Of a stretch of 64,000 bases of DNA, positions 47,190 to 58,685 are shown in pieces. The notes beneath the pieces are model-generated. The model worked only from the letters and a program-made list of their open reading frames with translations. It made no database searches and was not told where the DNA came from. Location of the stretch: contig NC_063258.1 in NCBI RefSeq assembly GCF_019578655.1, positions 17,550,802 to 17,614,801 on the forward strand. The letters run 5' to 3'. A program made the position numbers and the translations under genes. Position 1 is the stretch's first letter; the number at the start of each line of letters is the position of its first letter. Source of the DNA: Ricinus communis (Eukaryota; Streptophyta; Magnoliopsida; Malpighiales; Euphorbiaceae).

Positions 47190-48560
47190 CATTGTAGGTA
47201 CATAATCATGTTAACCCGCTGCTCAATCTCCAACAAGTTTCTGTGATACACCTTGAGCCTATGTCCATTGACCTTGAAATCACCCTTCTCGAGATGATGA
47301 AGCTCAACTGTGCCATATGGGAAGACTTGCTTAACCACGAATGGCTCCGATCATCGACTCGTGAGCTTCCTTGGAAACAACCAAATATGTGAGTTATATA
47401 GCAATACTCTATCTCCAATCTGAAACTCCTTGGGACCTTTGAGCCTCTGATCATGCCACTTCTTTGTATTAGCCTTGTAAATTGAGGAGTTTTCATACGC
47501 ATGTTGACGCCATTCCTCCAATTCACCCAGTTGCCACTGTCTTTCCTTACCTGCAGAATCGACATTAAAATTGCAAGTTTTAAAGGCTCAAAGAGCCCTA
47601 TGTTCTAATTCGAAAGGTAAATGACAAGACTTCCCATACACAAGCCTATAGGGCGTAAAACCTATGTAGGTCCTATATGCAGTTCTAAATGCCCATAACG
47701 CATCATCCAGTTTCAAAGCCTAATCCTTCCGACTTACACCCACAGTTCTCTCTAAGATGCATTGTAAACCCCTATTAGTAACCTCAACTTGCCCACTGGT
47801 CCGTGGGTGATAGGGAGTAGAGTACCGATGCATTACACCATAGCGCCTGAGTGCCTTCTCCAATTGAGCGTTGTAGAAATGTGTTCCCCTATCACTAATT
47901 AGAGCTCTAGGTGTGCCGAACCTAGTAAATAACCTCTTATAGAACCTGCAAACAACTTTGGCATCATGAGTAGGTAAGGCCTGTGCCTCAGGCCATTTAG
48001 AAAAATACTCAATAGCCACGAGGATATACTTATTGCCATTTGAAGAAGGGAAGGGTCCCATGAAGTCAATACCCCAAACATCAAATATCTCAACAGTCTG
48101 CATACTAGTTTGGGGCATTTCATCACGGGCAGAGATATTACTTGAGCGCTGACAGGCATCGCAAACCTAAATAAATGTCCTAGCATCCTGGAAGATAGTT
48201 GGCCCATAAAAGCCTGCATCCAACACCTTCCTAGCAGTATGGTTCACCACTTGATGGCCTCCTACGGGTCCTTCATGATAGTGCCTCAAAATCCGGAGAC
48301 TCTTTTCGCCATAAACACATCGACGAATGACCTGGTCTGCACACACTCGATATAGGAAGAGATCTTCGCAAATGTAGTATTTCAAATCACCAAAGAATTT
48401 CTTCTTTTACTGATAAGTCATACCTTTTGGTAAGACCCTAGCCACAAGGTAGTTAGCATAATCAGAAAACCAAGGAGAATCAGAGTATACCTTCAATGAA
48501 TACAAGTGGTCCTCTGGAAATCGATCATCTATTGTGCTCTCATCAAGTGCTTCCAAGCTC
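47190..48560 (-). pseudogene. Integrase, broken
   Basis: The zinc-binding part lies at 48,385-48,130, with HYHEGPVGGHQ and then CDACQRS; a TAG codon precedes VCDAC. The catalytic core at 48,118-47,720 retains all three acidic positions: D in [11 protein letters not shown] in LISDRGTHF and E in SGQVEVTNR. The C-terminal part, in shifted frames, ends with KVYHRNLLEIEQRVN near 47,215. The enzyme would insert element cDNA into chromosomes. The catalytic residues survive, but the stop and frameshifts make it a pseudogene. Confidence 0.85.
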
Positions 48561-48940
48561 GGATTCTCTAGTCTGGATAGGTGATCCGCTGCCAAATTTT
48601 CTGCGCCCTTCTTGTCTCTATCTTAATGTCGAACTCCTGCAGCAATAAAATCCATATGATCAATCTTGGCTTAGCATCATGCTTATTAAATAAATACCTC
48701 AAAGCTGAATGGTCAATGAAGACGATGGTCTTTAATAAGATGAGGTACGATCTGAATTTGTCGAAGGCATAAATAATAGCCAACAACTCCTTCTCTATAG
48801 TAGTGTAATGTTCCTAGGCTCCTGTCAAAGTCTTGCTAGCATAGTAAATGGGTTAGAACTTTTTATCAAACCTCTGTCCAAGCACAGCTCCAACTGCATA
48901 GTCACTAGCATCGCACATTAGTTCAAAGGGCAGCCCCCAA
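48407..48940 (-). pseudogene. RNase H domain and linker, broken
   Basis: The minus strand gives ASDYAVGAVLGQRFDKKF, then a stop, then [16 protein letters not shown] and [20 protein letters not shown] (48,786-48,600). A frame change follows at RRAQKIW, and [18 protein letters not shown] resumes at 48,595. This is the Ty3/gypsy RNase H followed by the usual AADHLSRLE link to integrase. At least two stops and one frameshift are present. Confidence 0.85.
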
Positions 48941-50065
48941 TCAGGCGAAGCCATGATAGGGGCTATGGTCAGAAGAAGATAAACATGCATCATCAAAAAC
49001 GAAAGGTGCATCCTTAACTAGTAATTGAGTAAGAGGCCGAGCAATTTTAAAGAAATTTCTAATAAATCTTCTGTAGAACCCAGAATGGCCTAAGAAACTC
49101 CTAACAGCCCTAACAGAACTAGGGGGTGGTAGCTTAGATATCTTTTCTATTTTGGCTTTATCGACTTCCATCCCTGCATGTGAAATCTTATGCCCTAGAA
49201 CAATTCCCTCTCTCACCATAAAATGACACTTTTCCCAATTTAGCACCAAGTTAGCCTCAATGCACCTAGCTAACATGCGTTCTAAATTTGCCAAACAGTG
49301 GGAAAATGAATTACCAAAAACAGAGAAGTCGTCCATAAATACCTCCATCGACTCCTCAATCATATCATCAAGAATGGCCATTATACACCGCTGAAACATA
49401 GCCGGCGCATTGCATAGACTAAAAGGCATCCATCTATAAGCAAATGTCCGGTAGGGGCAAGTGAAAGTCGTCTTCTCTTGGTCTTCAAGTGCAATTGGGA
49501 TCTCAAAATACCTTGAAAAACCATCAATGAAAGGAAGAGGGAAGTGATCCTTCCGAGTTGCATCATTAAGCCTCCTGTAATCGATGCAAACTCGGAATCC
49601 CGTAACCGTCCGTGTAGGTATCAGCTCATCCTGCTCATTGCAAATTACTGTCATGCCTCCTTTCTTCGGCACAACCTGCATAGGGCTCATCCAAGAATTG
49701 TCAGAAATAGGATAAATCAATCCTGCATCAAGGAGCTTAATTACCTCTTTTTTCACTACTTCCTTCATGTTCGGGTTAAGCCGCCTCTGTGGCTGAACTA
49801 CTGGTCTATAGCTATCCTCCATAAGAATCTTATGAGAACAGAAACTAGGGTTGATCCCGGGAATATCAGCAATCTTATAGGCAAAGGCCTTCTTATACCT
49901 CTTGAGTGCATCTAGAGTTTTTGCTCGCTCCTCAAGTGTCAAATTTGCTGAAATAATCACCAGCAACTTTTCTTCCTCATCCAAAAATCCATAGCTCAAG
50001 TGCTTAGGTAACTCCTCCAATTCTAAGGCCGGGGGGTCCTCAAAAGAAGACTTTACTTTCTGCAC
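48941..50065 (-). pseudogene. Ty3/gypsy reverse transcriptase with internal deletions
   Basis: This is the longest open frame of the window (374 codons). It contains RRLNPNMKEVVKKEVIKLLD, WMSPMQVVPKKGG, FRVCIDYRRLNDATRKDHFP, YRWMPFSLCNAPAMFQRCI and the active-site box VFMDDFSVFG, all in family order. At about residue 180, FPLPFID is joined directly to GFSRYFEIP; the family normally has some 16-18 residues between these blocks, including the stretch leading to the first catalytic aspartate. A second small deletion follows DDACL near 48,990 and shifts the frame, so the ORF ends early. It would copy element RNA into DNA, but it cannot be functional here. Confidence 0.9.
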
Positions 50066-50188
50066 TTCTGACCTGTCAAGAGAAAGAAAAGGATCGAGAA
50101 TGCCTAGGCTCGTGAGCTAACAACTAGTGAGCTGCTCCAACACTTGCTCGTTGGACAGCTCCTCCTCCTCTCCTTGCAAAGCTACCTG

Positions 50189-50641
50189 CTAAGGATCATC
50201 AAGCAATATTTCCTGTAAATGAGACTTAACCAAACCATCCAGAATATCAATAGAAAACACAGCATCATCATGGTCTAAATAGTGTCTCATAGTAGTAGCT
50301 AGGTCGAAGGTAATGGTCTCATCATCTACCCCAAGTTGAAGCTTTCCATCACAAACATCTATTACAGCCCTAGATGTTGCAAGAAAGGGTCTACCTAGGA
50401 TCAAAGGCATTGTACTCTTACCTTCCATGTCCATAACTATAAAATCTACAAGAAAAATAAACTTGTCTACCTTAACAAGAATATCTTCGATTATACCCTT
50501 AGGAATCTTAACAGTTCTATCAGTTAACTGAATGCTCATCCTAGTGGGCTTAGGTTCACTCAAACCTAACTTATCAAACAGACTAGTGGGCATCAAATTT
50601 ATACTAGCTCCTAAATCAGCTAATGCACCACTAAGAGGCAA
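50189..50641 (-). pseudogene. Retropepsin domain of the Athila-like element
   Basis: This 150-codon frame contains the aspartic-protease motif ALADLGASINLMP near its N-terminus, then VKVDKFIFLVDFIVMD and the flap/C-terminal motif LILGRPFLATSRAVIDV. The catalytic D and the GAS context are intact. It would process the Gag-Pol polyprotein. It is separated from gag and RT by stops and is therefore part of a dead element, although this domain itself is open. Confidence 0.85.
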
Positions 50642-51740
50642 ATCACCAATGATGCAGGGAACAATAAAACACCCTGGATCTCTCCTTTTGAGTGGCAGCT
50701 TGTTCTAAAGAATAACCGAACACTCCTCGTTCAGAGTCACTAGTCCCAAATCCTCCAGCTTCCTTTTGTTACTCAAGATTTCCTTTAAGAACTTGGCATA
50801 CTTCTGCATCTGCAAAATAGCTTCAACAAAAGGTAGGTTAACACGTAGTTGTTTAAACAAGTCAAGAAACTTACCAAACTGCTTATCAACCTTCTGCTGC
50901 TTAAGTCGAGCAGGGTAAAGACTGGTGGCTGGTACTCTCTCACAGGGCTCTTCTGCCTGTCTTCCACCTTCTTTTCTTCCATCATCTCAGGCTTTGGCTC
51001 CTTCCTAGCTGGCTTATCCTGCATGGAAACATCATCATCATCAGCTAATGGTAGAGAGCTAGATAATTGTTTACCTGATCACAAGGTGATAGCCTTGCAA
51101 TGCTTCCTTGGGTTTGACTCTGTTATGTTGGGGAGCGATCTTTGCAGCCTCTCAGACAACATCTTAGAAATCTGCCCAATTTGGCTCTCTAAATTTTGGA
51201 TGGACGCCTGCTGATTTCTAAGAGCACTATGTCTGCTGGAATCTCATCTCAGTCGACATGACAAACTTCATCATCAGCTCCTCCAAGTTAGATTTCTTCT
51301 CAGTTAGTGGAGGAAGTTGTGATGGTATAGCCTACTGCTGCTGCTATGGTGGCTGCTGATGCAGTCTCTGAAAGCCTGGTGGACCTTGGGCGTTATTGTT
51401 TCTCCACCCAAAATTTGGATGATTACGCCAGCCGGGGTTGTATGTGTTGCTGTATGGGTTGTTCTGCTGTCTAGGTGCATTACCCATATAGTCTACTTGT
51501 TAAATGTCAGTAGAAATAATAGAAGATGAAGAATTAGTACTCGAAGCAAACATACCTCCCGCATTACAGTTTGCACTGTAGTGCGGGCCACTGCAAAACT
51601 CGCAACTTATCTGGCCTGCATGAACCGGCATCTGAAGCTAGTCTAACTTCTTGGTCAAAAGCTCCACTTGAGCTGCCAAGGCTGCTGTGGAGTCCAAATG
51701 ATTGACCACTCCCTACCTCACTAGTCGGCTCCTAGAAGAC
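50642..51740 (-). pseudogene. gag C-terminal half with zinc knuckle, broken
   Basis: The minus strand reads CEFCSGPHYSANC at about 51,620-51,570. This is a C-x2-C-x3-H-x4-C knuckle, one residue shorter before the histidine than the standard retroviral form, as I recall for Athila gag. It is followed by NPYSNTYNPGWRNHPNFGW near 51,450-51,400 and a Gln/Pro-rich stretch. Several stops interrupt it. The equivalent ~1.1 kb is deleted from the element at 37,214. Confidence 0.75.
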
Positions 51741-52440
51741 TGCCACTGATAATTGTTCATGGCCATCTCCTCTTTTAAGTTCTGAGCTTGCTCGAGCGTC
51801 TTACTGTTCAGCGCCCCTTCCGCTGCTACATCAACCATTTGTCTAGTAGCAAGGTTCAAACCACTATAAAATGTCTGAACCTGCATCTAGACTGGTAGAC
51901 CGTGGTGCAGACAACATCTCAACAAGTCCTTGTACCTCTCCCAGGCATCATACATGCTCTCGTCTTCCATCTACACAAAAGAAGAAATGTCCTTCCTTAA
52001 TTTAGCAGTCTTAGCTGGAGGAAAGTACTTGTAGAGAAATTTCTCAGCCAATGATCTCCATGTCATGATAATGTTGGCTGGGAGCGACTGCAACCATCTT
52101 TTTGCTCGGTCCTTGAAAGAAAAAGGAAACAGCCTCAACCGAATGGCATCATGAGTTGTTCCATTTATCTTGAAGGTGTCGCAGATCTCCAAGAAGGTGA
52201 CGATATGAGCATTTGGGTCCTCGCTCGGTAGTCCCCCAAATTGTACACTATTTTGCACCATCTGTATCACATTTGGCTTTATTTTGAAATTGTTGGCTGC
52301 CACAGGTGGTCGTAGTATACTCGTCTATGTCCCTTCAAGAGAAGGTCTAGCAAACTCGTACATAGTTCTAGCTTCTTCCGTAACTCAATTGTTGTCTCCT
52401 CGTGGTGGAGGCCGTGTTGGCTTTGGAAATTGTGCCAAAA
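51741..52440 (-). pseudogene. gag capsid part, broken
   Basis: A clean stretch at 52,303-51,971 contains [57 protein letters not shown] and [16 protein letters not shown], nearly the same words as the gag at 41,697-42,514. Upstream, ARTMYEFARPSLEGT is interrupted by stops. Downstream, LNLATRQMVDVAAEGALNSK continues after a stop. It is the structural capsid region of the element. Confidence 0.85.
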
Positions 52441-52560
52441 TGGCACTCTTAAAGGGCAACTATTTGATGGTTCAGTACGGTCGGAGTCTAGGCCGTGCTC
52501 AACCTTGGAATGCTAGTCCTTGCTCAATTTGATGGATTCTGGTCCGTAATTGCGCCAGAT

Positions 52561-52689
52561 TTCGACATCGATAATGTCCCTCGATAATGACCTGAAACGT
52601 GAAAGGAACCAAAACACAGGTGATTCTGGCATAAAACAAGATAACTATGCATAAAAATATAAACAATTGGGCATGTAAATATGTATAAA
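52561..52689. other. Unassigned stretch between the gag-pol relic and the ~1-kb repeat
   Basis: AT-rich with no recognisable primer-binding site or LTR end. It may be the remnant of the element's leader. Confidence 0.4.
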
Positions 52690-53608
52690 ATGATGCATAT
52701 CAGAAAGAGAATAAAGAACTTGTGAATTCTTTCCTTATTGGATCTGAAATCCTACCTATATTTTCATTTTGTTTGTTTCTTTTGTGTCTCTCTTTCTAAT
52801 CTCTATCTAGTATGTTGGTTTGGTTTTATATGGCGAGCATAAACACTAGTATTGTGTAAAAGCACGTGGAAGCGACAACATAGGCACTGATCCAATGCTT
52901 CAGCGAATGCGAAGAAAGAAAATTAGTTAATCGTGTATTCATATCATTCTCCGAATGATCGCAAAGAAATATTTTAAAGGAAAGAAAGAACGCCAAGAAT
53001 CGAGGGATGCCCAAATATTATGACTCAAGATTTGTACCATTAGGATCTCAATCCTTCCTTTTTCCTCTAGAGACGAGGACTTCTGATGATGCAAGGTTGG
53101 GTGTAAAGAATCATGGGAATGCAATTAACAAGCTTGACCGGTGGCATTGAGGCTTAACTTGATGATCAAGCAAGAGAGACGTAAATCCACACGCGTAAAG
53201 GAGAAATTAGGTTGTTTTCAATTAATCTAAGCACAATACAAGCTGAAATTCGAGTGCTTTGATGTTTGAAATACATATAATAAAGTAATTTAGGTCAGAG
53301 TTTTTTAGGTAGGCCCACTTGAATTTACCCTTATTTTTATTAAGTTGGCTCATAAAATTTAGGGGTATGAGAGTTGTTGCCCAGTCAACTCCTCTCTGGT
53401 TCTTGATTTGACTACAGTTTATTAATCTTTATTTATTTATTTATTTATTCATATTTAGCTTCTAGTTTCTTCTTCTTATAGAATGAAGGCTTTCGCGCTA
53501 TAAAAACCACATGCAACCGAATACTTGAGGTTAATAAGCATATTATTTCAGTTTTCTACCTTGCAAGAAATCAAGTTATGTATTCTTTTAATAAGTTTGT
53601 GGACTTAT
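52690..53608 (-). repeat. ~1-kb repeat, reverse orientation
   Basis: It reads GAACTTGTGAATTCTTTCCT and TTGGTTTTATATGGCGAGCA, the reverse complement of the unit at 3,065-8,294. It runs through AGATTAATAAACTGTAG (as its complement) to GTGGACTTAT, where the solo LTR interrupts it. Confidence 0.8.
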
Positions 53609-54480
53609 TAATGAGAATCCATGTAGCACAAGAAATTCTACTCAAACAAGAAAACCTAATGATACAAATCCTACTTGCCCAAGGAATCCTACTTCAACAA
53701 GGAGTCTTATTTCCAATAGGAATCCTAATCCAGCAAGAAAATCTGATGATATTAGGAGTTCAAGCGATGAAAGGAATCTATTTCCATTAGGAATCCTAAT
53801 CCCACTAGGAGTCCTAGTCCGATTCAAAGTTCAAGTGAGATTGGACTTAATCAAGATAATGAGCCTCAAGATACTTTTACCAACTCTATCCAACATATGG
53901 AGAAATGATTAAGACAAGATAAGCCCAAGATAATCAAGTCAAGCTATTTAGAGTCCAATACTAAAGAATGGGTCTCATATCACATGTTACTTAAGCCCAA
54001 TTGTCATGTTTATTATATGGACTAGCGTTGGACATATTTTTAGAAGTATTTGTTCATTTAAAGAAGTCCTTTAATTCTTAGGAGTCTTTTTTAAGTTATC
54101 CTTTTAGTTTAGGAGTTCTATTCCTAGTCTTATTGTAATTTGGTTCCTTATCATTATAGAATTAGGTTTCTTTAAGGCCTATATAAGCTAGTATAAATTT
54201 CTATATAAAAGGAGTTGTTGGATATTGATTATTTTAGAGTTAATTCTCTTCTTTTTTTCTTTCTGAACTTGGTGAATTTATCAAGTGAAGGCTTAGTGTT
54301 TTACAAACTTAGTTTCTTCTAAACTTTTGTTTATGTTAAACAGCCTTTAATTCTTTATAATTAAGTTATTTAAGGGTCTTTTTGGGAGTTAGAGGTTCTT
54401 TGCTTGATTAGGTGAATGATCCTTGGTGCAGACATCAATATTGAATACAGATTTAGCACAAGTTAGCCACGTTCATATCA
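53609..54480 (+). mobile_element. Solo LTR, 872 bp, TSD CTTAT
   Basis: The insert begins TAATGAGAATCCATGTAGCA and ends TTCATATCA. CTTAT flanks it at 53,604-53,608 and 54,481-54,485, and removing it rejoins the ~1-kb repeat at GTGGACTTATCAA. The start resembles the LTRs at 55,934, 58,511 and 60,654, including the AGGAATCCTAATCC words, but the rest differs, so it is a related family or subfamily. The first two bases are TA, probably a decayed TG. A GGCCTATATAAG promoter box is near 54,175. No internal region remains. Confidence 0.85.
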
Positions 54481-55933
54481 CTTATCAATACTCGCGCTAG
54501 CGAGCATAGACTTATCCCTCATGTCCTTCCTTTCTCTTGTCTTCTTTATCTATGCTTGTGTTTAAATCAATTTGATTTGATCCTTATGCTTAGCCATATG
54601 GAATAGAATAAAGAACTTATGATTTTTTTCCTTATTGGATCTGAAATCCTACCCATATTCTCATTTTATTTATTTCTTTTGTGTCTCTCTTTCTAATCTT
54701 TGTTTAGTATGTTGGTTTGGTTATATATGGAGAGCTTAAACATGAGTGTTGAGTGAAAGCACATGGAAGCGGCAATCATAGGCACCAATCTAATATTTAA
54801 AGGAATATGAAGAAAGAAAATTAGTTGATCGAGTGTTAACATCATTCTCCGAATGATCACAAATGAATCTTTTGGAGGAAAGAGGAAACGATGAGAATCG
54901 AGTCACGAATAAATATTCTGATTCAGGATTTGCACCATTAGTATCTCCACCATTCCTTATTCCTCTAAGCACGACGACACATGATGAAACATGAATTGGC
55001 GTAAGGAATCATGGAAATGCAATTGATAAACTTGACTAGTGGCAATTGCGGCTTAGCTTTTAGATCAAGTAGGACAAGATGTAAATTCACTTATGTAAGG
55101 GAGAAATCATAATGGTATCAATGAATCCAAGCATAATATAATAAGGATTGTGAGATTTTTTATCTTTGGGATACATATTTAATTAAGTAATTTGATTTGG
55201 AGTGTCATTAGGTAGGCTCACATGAATTTCCCTTTGTTTTTGTTATATTGGTTCATAAAATTTGGGATCTCCATCATTCCTTGTTCCTCAAAGCATGAGT
55301 ACTCCTAATGACACAAGGATTACTGTAAGGACTAGTTAACCACTCTCATAGTCTTAAATTTACGAGCTAGCTTAACAAAAATAAGGGAAAATTCGTGTGG
55401 GCCTACCTAATAACACTCTGACCTAGACTATTCATTATATGTGTCTGAAACATCATAATGCTCACATTTCCTATATTACGCTTGGATTTATTGACAACAA
55501 CATGACTTCTCCATTATACACGTGGATTTACATCTCGGCTTATGAGAACATAGGTGAGATTTTAGATCTGATAAGGAAAGAAACCACAAGTTCTTTATTC
55601 TCTTCATGCGGCTAAGCAAAATGATCAAATCGAATTGACTTAAACGCAAGGGTTGATAAAGAACATAAAAGAAAGGAAGGATGTTAGCAATAAGTCTATG
55701 TTCGCTAGAATGAGTCTTGATAAGTCAACAAAGTTACTGAAAGAACCTATATCTTAATTTTCTGCAAGGTAGAAAACTCAAATAATATGCTCACTACCCT
55801 CAAGTATTTAGTTGCATGTGAGTTTTGTAATACGAGAGAGTAGTTGACTGGTTAACAACTCTTATAGTCCCAAATTCTATGAGCCAACTTAACAAAAACA
55901 AAAGGAAATTTGGGTGGGCCTATCTAATAATAC
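54481..55933. repeat. ~1-kb repeat, reverse then forward orientation
   Basis: From 54,481 the reverse-oriented unit continues with CACTTATCAATACTCGCGCT. Around 55,260-55,340, words such as GGGATCTCCATCATTCCTTG (reverse) give way to CTAGCTTAACAAAAATAAGG (forward), so the unit changes direction. Forward sequence then runs to CTAATAATAC at 55,933. Confidence 0.75.
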
Positions 55934-56679
55934 TGATGAGAACCCATGTAGCACAAGGAATCCTACTTCAACAAAGAATCCTAATTCCACTAAAGATCCT
56001 AATCCAATAAAGATTCTCGATGACATCAAGATTTCAAGCGACAAAAGGAATCCTATTTCCACTAGGAATCCTAATCCAATTAGGAGTCCTACCAAGATTC
56101 AACTTTGATTAATCGTATTTCATTCATGGATTAAAGCCCAACGTGAAGACATGAAGATCAAATCTTATTTATGTTGAATTCAAGCCCAAACGTAAAGCCC
56201 AAGTCCAAAGTTGAATATTCAAAGTCAAAATCCAAGTCAAAATAGGAATCTTCTTTTAACAAGTCCAAGCCAAAATAGGAGTTTCCTACTCTTTTACTTC
56301 AAGTTTTGTTTATTTAGGAGTCTTGGCTACATATCCTAGTCATTCTAGGATTAGGATTATTTAAACTCTATAAATAGAGCTATGTAATTCTGCATATATA
56401 CATAGATCTTTGACTGAATAGAAAACCTTATTTTTTGCTTAAAAAGTTTCTTTAAGTGTTCTTAAGATTAAAGCTTATAGATTAGGTTTTGATTTCACTT
56501 CTACCTTAATTTAATTCTATTAACTTGTTAGTTTCTAGGATTAATTAAGTTCATTCCATTATAGCTGTTGATCTTATTTCTTTATAAATAAGGGTGATAG
56601 TTCCGCAAATATCTTTTGGCAAACCTTATAAGTATCGATCTTGGCGAGTAATCTTCTCTTCCAAAGAAGATTTACATCA
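55934..56679 (+). mobile_element. LTR1 of the non-autonomous element
   Basis: 746 bp, TGATGAGAACCC to TTTACATCA. The first ~175 bp are built from AGGAATCCTA-like words and encode the Asn-Pro-rich tail described for the ORFs. A TATAAATA box is at 56,369-56,376. Confidence 0.9.
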
Positions 56680-56681
56680 TT

Positions 56682-56693
56682 TGGTATCAGAGC
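56682..56693 (+). other. Primer-binding site, initiator tRNA-Met type
   Basis: TGGTATCAGAGC starts two bases after the LTR1 end. This is the standard plant retroelement match to the 3' end of initiator tRNA-Met. Confidence 0.85.
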
Positions 56694-57118
56694 TAGCTTA
56701 CAAGGTTTGGTTACGTATCCTATTTGATATCTTCGTTGTTCTTCTACTCACATACTCTTTTGTTTGCATATCCTAGTCATTCTAGGATTAGGATTATTTA
56801 AACTCTATAAATAGAGCTATGTAATTCTGCATATATACATAGATCTTTGATTGAATAGAAAACCTTATTTTTTGCTTAAAAAGTTTCTTTAAGTGTTCTT
56901 AAGATTAAAACTTATTGTTTAGGTTTTGATTTCACTTCTACCTTCATTTAATTCTATTAACTTGTTAGTGTCTAGGATTAATTAAGTTCATTCCATTATA
57001 GCTATTGATCTTATTTCTTTATAAATAAGGGTGATAGTTCTGCAAATATCTTTTGGCAAACCTTATAAGTATCAATTTTGGCGAGTAATCTTCTCTTCCA
57101 AAGAAGGTTTACATCATT

Positions 57119-57130
57119 TGGTATCAGAGC
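57119..57130 (+). other. Second primer-binding site (duplicated)
   Basis: TGGTATCAGAGC again, two bases after the partial LTR that ends at 57,116, created by the 437-bp duplication. Confidence 0.85.
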
Positions 57131-57851
57131 TAGCATAAAAGGTTTGGTTACGTATCCTATATGTTATCTTCGTTGTTCTTCTACTCACATACTCTTTTGT
57201 TTGGTTAATGTCTTCGAGACGTTCTAGATAAATTGGTTAGTGATATCTTTTTCTTGTTATTTCATTTCCTTTAATTTGCTTGATCAAAGTCTTCGAGACG
57301 TTTCAATCAAATTAAGCTCTATGTGTTTTGTTCTTGTTTGGTTATAAAAAAAAAATTGTGTGTGGATCTAAATTATTGATTCGAAGTGAGGCTAGAAAAG
57401 AAAAAAGGAAAGAGTATAAAAATCAAGATTTGGAGCTGATTCAAGAAAAAAAAGATTGACTTGGTCAAGGTCAAAATCCAAAGAAAATCAGGTTTGAAGA
57501 TATCACATAACCTTCTCTTTTCAATTCCTTTTCCTATTCTACTTTTCCTTAATTGTTTCCTATTCGAATTCTTATATTCATCTTTATCATACTATTATTC
57601 TTTGTTTCTTCTACTTCCATCCTTATTCTTAGTTCGTTATCTTATTCTCCTTTTCCTCTAATTCATTTTTAGCTTAATTAATTTATGTTCTAGCTTGTTA
57701 ATTATATTTTATTAAGTTGGTTGTGATTTTAACTTTTATAATTTGAGTTAATTTTGAAGGGCACAAAGACAGACTCTTTCTTTAATTGAGTGAAACACAA
57801 GGGTAAATGTCTTTACTTTGAGTGTTAAACACGTGAGATTGTGTGTAAGAT

Positions 57852-58685
57852 ATGTTTTGTCAGGAGGAGTTTGCTAGAGGACGTCGAGATCTTCTTTATC
57901 AATCTTATGATAGATTGTGGGGACGAAAGAATGATGATTATTATGAAAAGTGTTAGCAAAGTTTTTATAATCTTAAACCTAAGCCAAAGAAGATAGAAAG
58001 ACAATCACGTCAAGATTTCATTAATGAACTTTCAAAGGATATAAAATCTTTAAGGAGTAGCCTTAAAAATAGTTTTGAAGATTTAAAGGGATGGGAGCAT
58101 CTTGAAGATAAAGCTGAGTCTAAGCCATCTTTGGAAACTAATATTGATGATATAGAAAAGGTAAATTGCTCTACTGAAGTCAATGAAGATGCAAAAGGCA
58201 TAATGATTGAAGATGGTGAAAAAGATAAACTTTTGAGCGAAATCCAAAATGAAGAGATCATTATTGAAGATGAAGCAAAAGTTGAGCTGGTGAAGGATGA
58301 AAATGTTTTACTTGATGCCATTGAGCCAATTGAACATGTTGATTTTATTGGCATTAAAAGTATTTTTTGTTCTAAAGTTCCTCTAACAACTTTTGTGAAA
58401 GATCTGCAGGTTGATAATGAGTTTGTATTATTCTTTGAGATTATATGTTTGCTTCTTTCTGATATTCGGAGCAAGATTCGAGGGACGAATCTTTTCAAAG
58501 AAAGGGGGAATGATGAGAACCCATGTAGCACAAGGAATCCTACTTCAACAAAGAATCCTAATTCCACTAAAGATCCTAATCCAACAAAGATTCCCGATGA
58601 CTTCAAGAGTTCAAGCGACAAAAGGAATCCTATTTCCACTAGGAATCCTAATCCAATTAGGAGTCCTACTAAGATTCAACTTTGA
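57852..58685 (+). pseudogene. Short ORF of the non-autonomous element, copy 1 (in-frame stop)
   Basis: ATG at 57,852 opens MFCQEEFARGRRDLLYQSYD, a basic, charged N-terminus. TAG at 57,954-57,956 (codon 35) interrupts it. The same frame then stays open through an acidic Glu/Asp/Lys-rich middle and VPLTTFVKDLQVDNEFVLFF to SKIRGTNLFKERGNDENP, and it crosses the LTR2 boundary at 58,511. It ends at 58,685 with about 58 LTR-encoded codons of Asn-Pro-Ser/Thr repeats. No RT, protease or zinc-knuckle motif is visible. The RGTNLFKERGNDE tail resembles the C-terminus of Ty3/gypsy pol, which suggests an internal-deletion derivative (inference). Confidence 0.7.
58497..58510 (+). other. Polypurine tract, copy 1
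   Basis: AAAGAAAGGGGGAA directly precedes the LTR2 start TGATGAG, the expected plus-strand primer. Confidence 0.85.

Larger units (their letters stand above)
47130..52560 (-). mobile_element. Athila-like Ty3/gypsy gag-pol body, LTRs not found
   Basis: On the minus strand the order is gag (right), zinc knuckle, protease, reverse transcriptase, RNase H, integrase and the post-pol motif GGGAGGCATTCCC near 47,130. This Ty3/gypsy order matches the element at 37,214 in gag and protease. Many stops, frameshifts and small deletions make it inactive. The right side passes into unassigned sequence and then the ~1-kb repeat at ~52,690 without an LTR or primer-binding site. The left side passes into the mosaic region. 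It is a truncated relic. Confidence 0.85.
56330..57203 (+). repeat. 437-bp tandem duplication of LTR end, PBS and leader
   Basis: CATATCCTAGTCATTCTAGG occurs at 56,330 and 56,767. The segment 56,330-56,766 is repeated as 56,767-57,203 with only a few substitutions. It covers the promoter and 3' half of LTR1, the primer-binding site and the start of the leader. Copy 1 of the element therefore has two TATA boxes (56,369 and 56,806) and two primer-binding sites. Confidence 0.9.

Noticed and set aside
47206..47565. 119-codon minus-strand ORF as a separate gene
   Set aside because: It is an off-frame shadow of the integrase C-terminal region; the correct frame there gives family motifs such as KVYHRNLLEIEQ.
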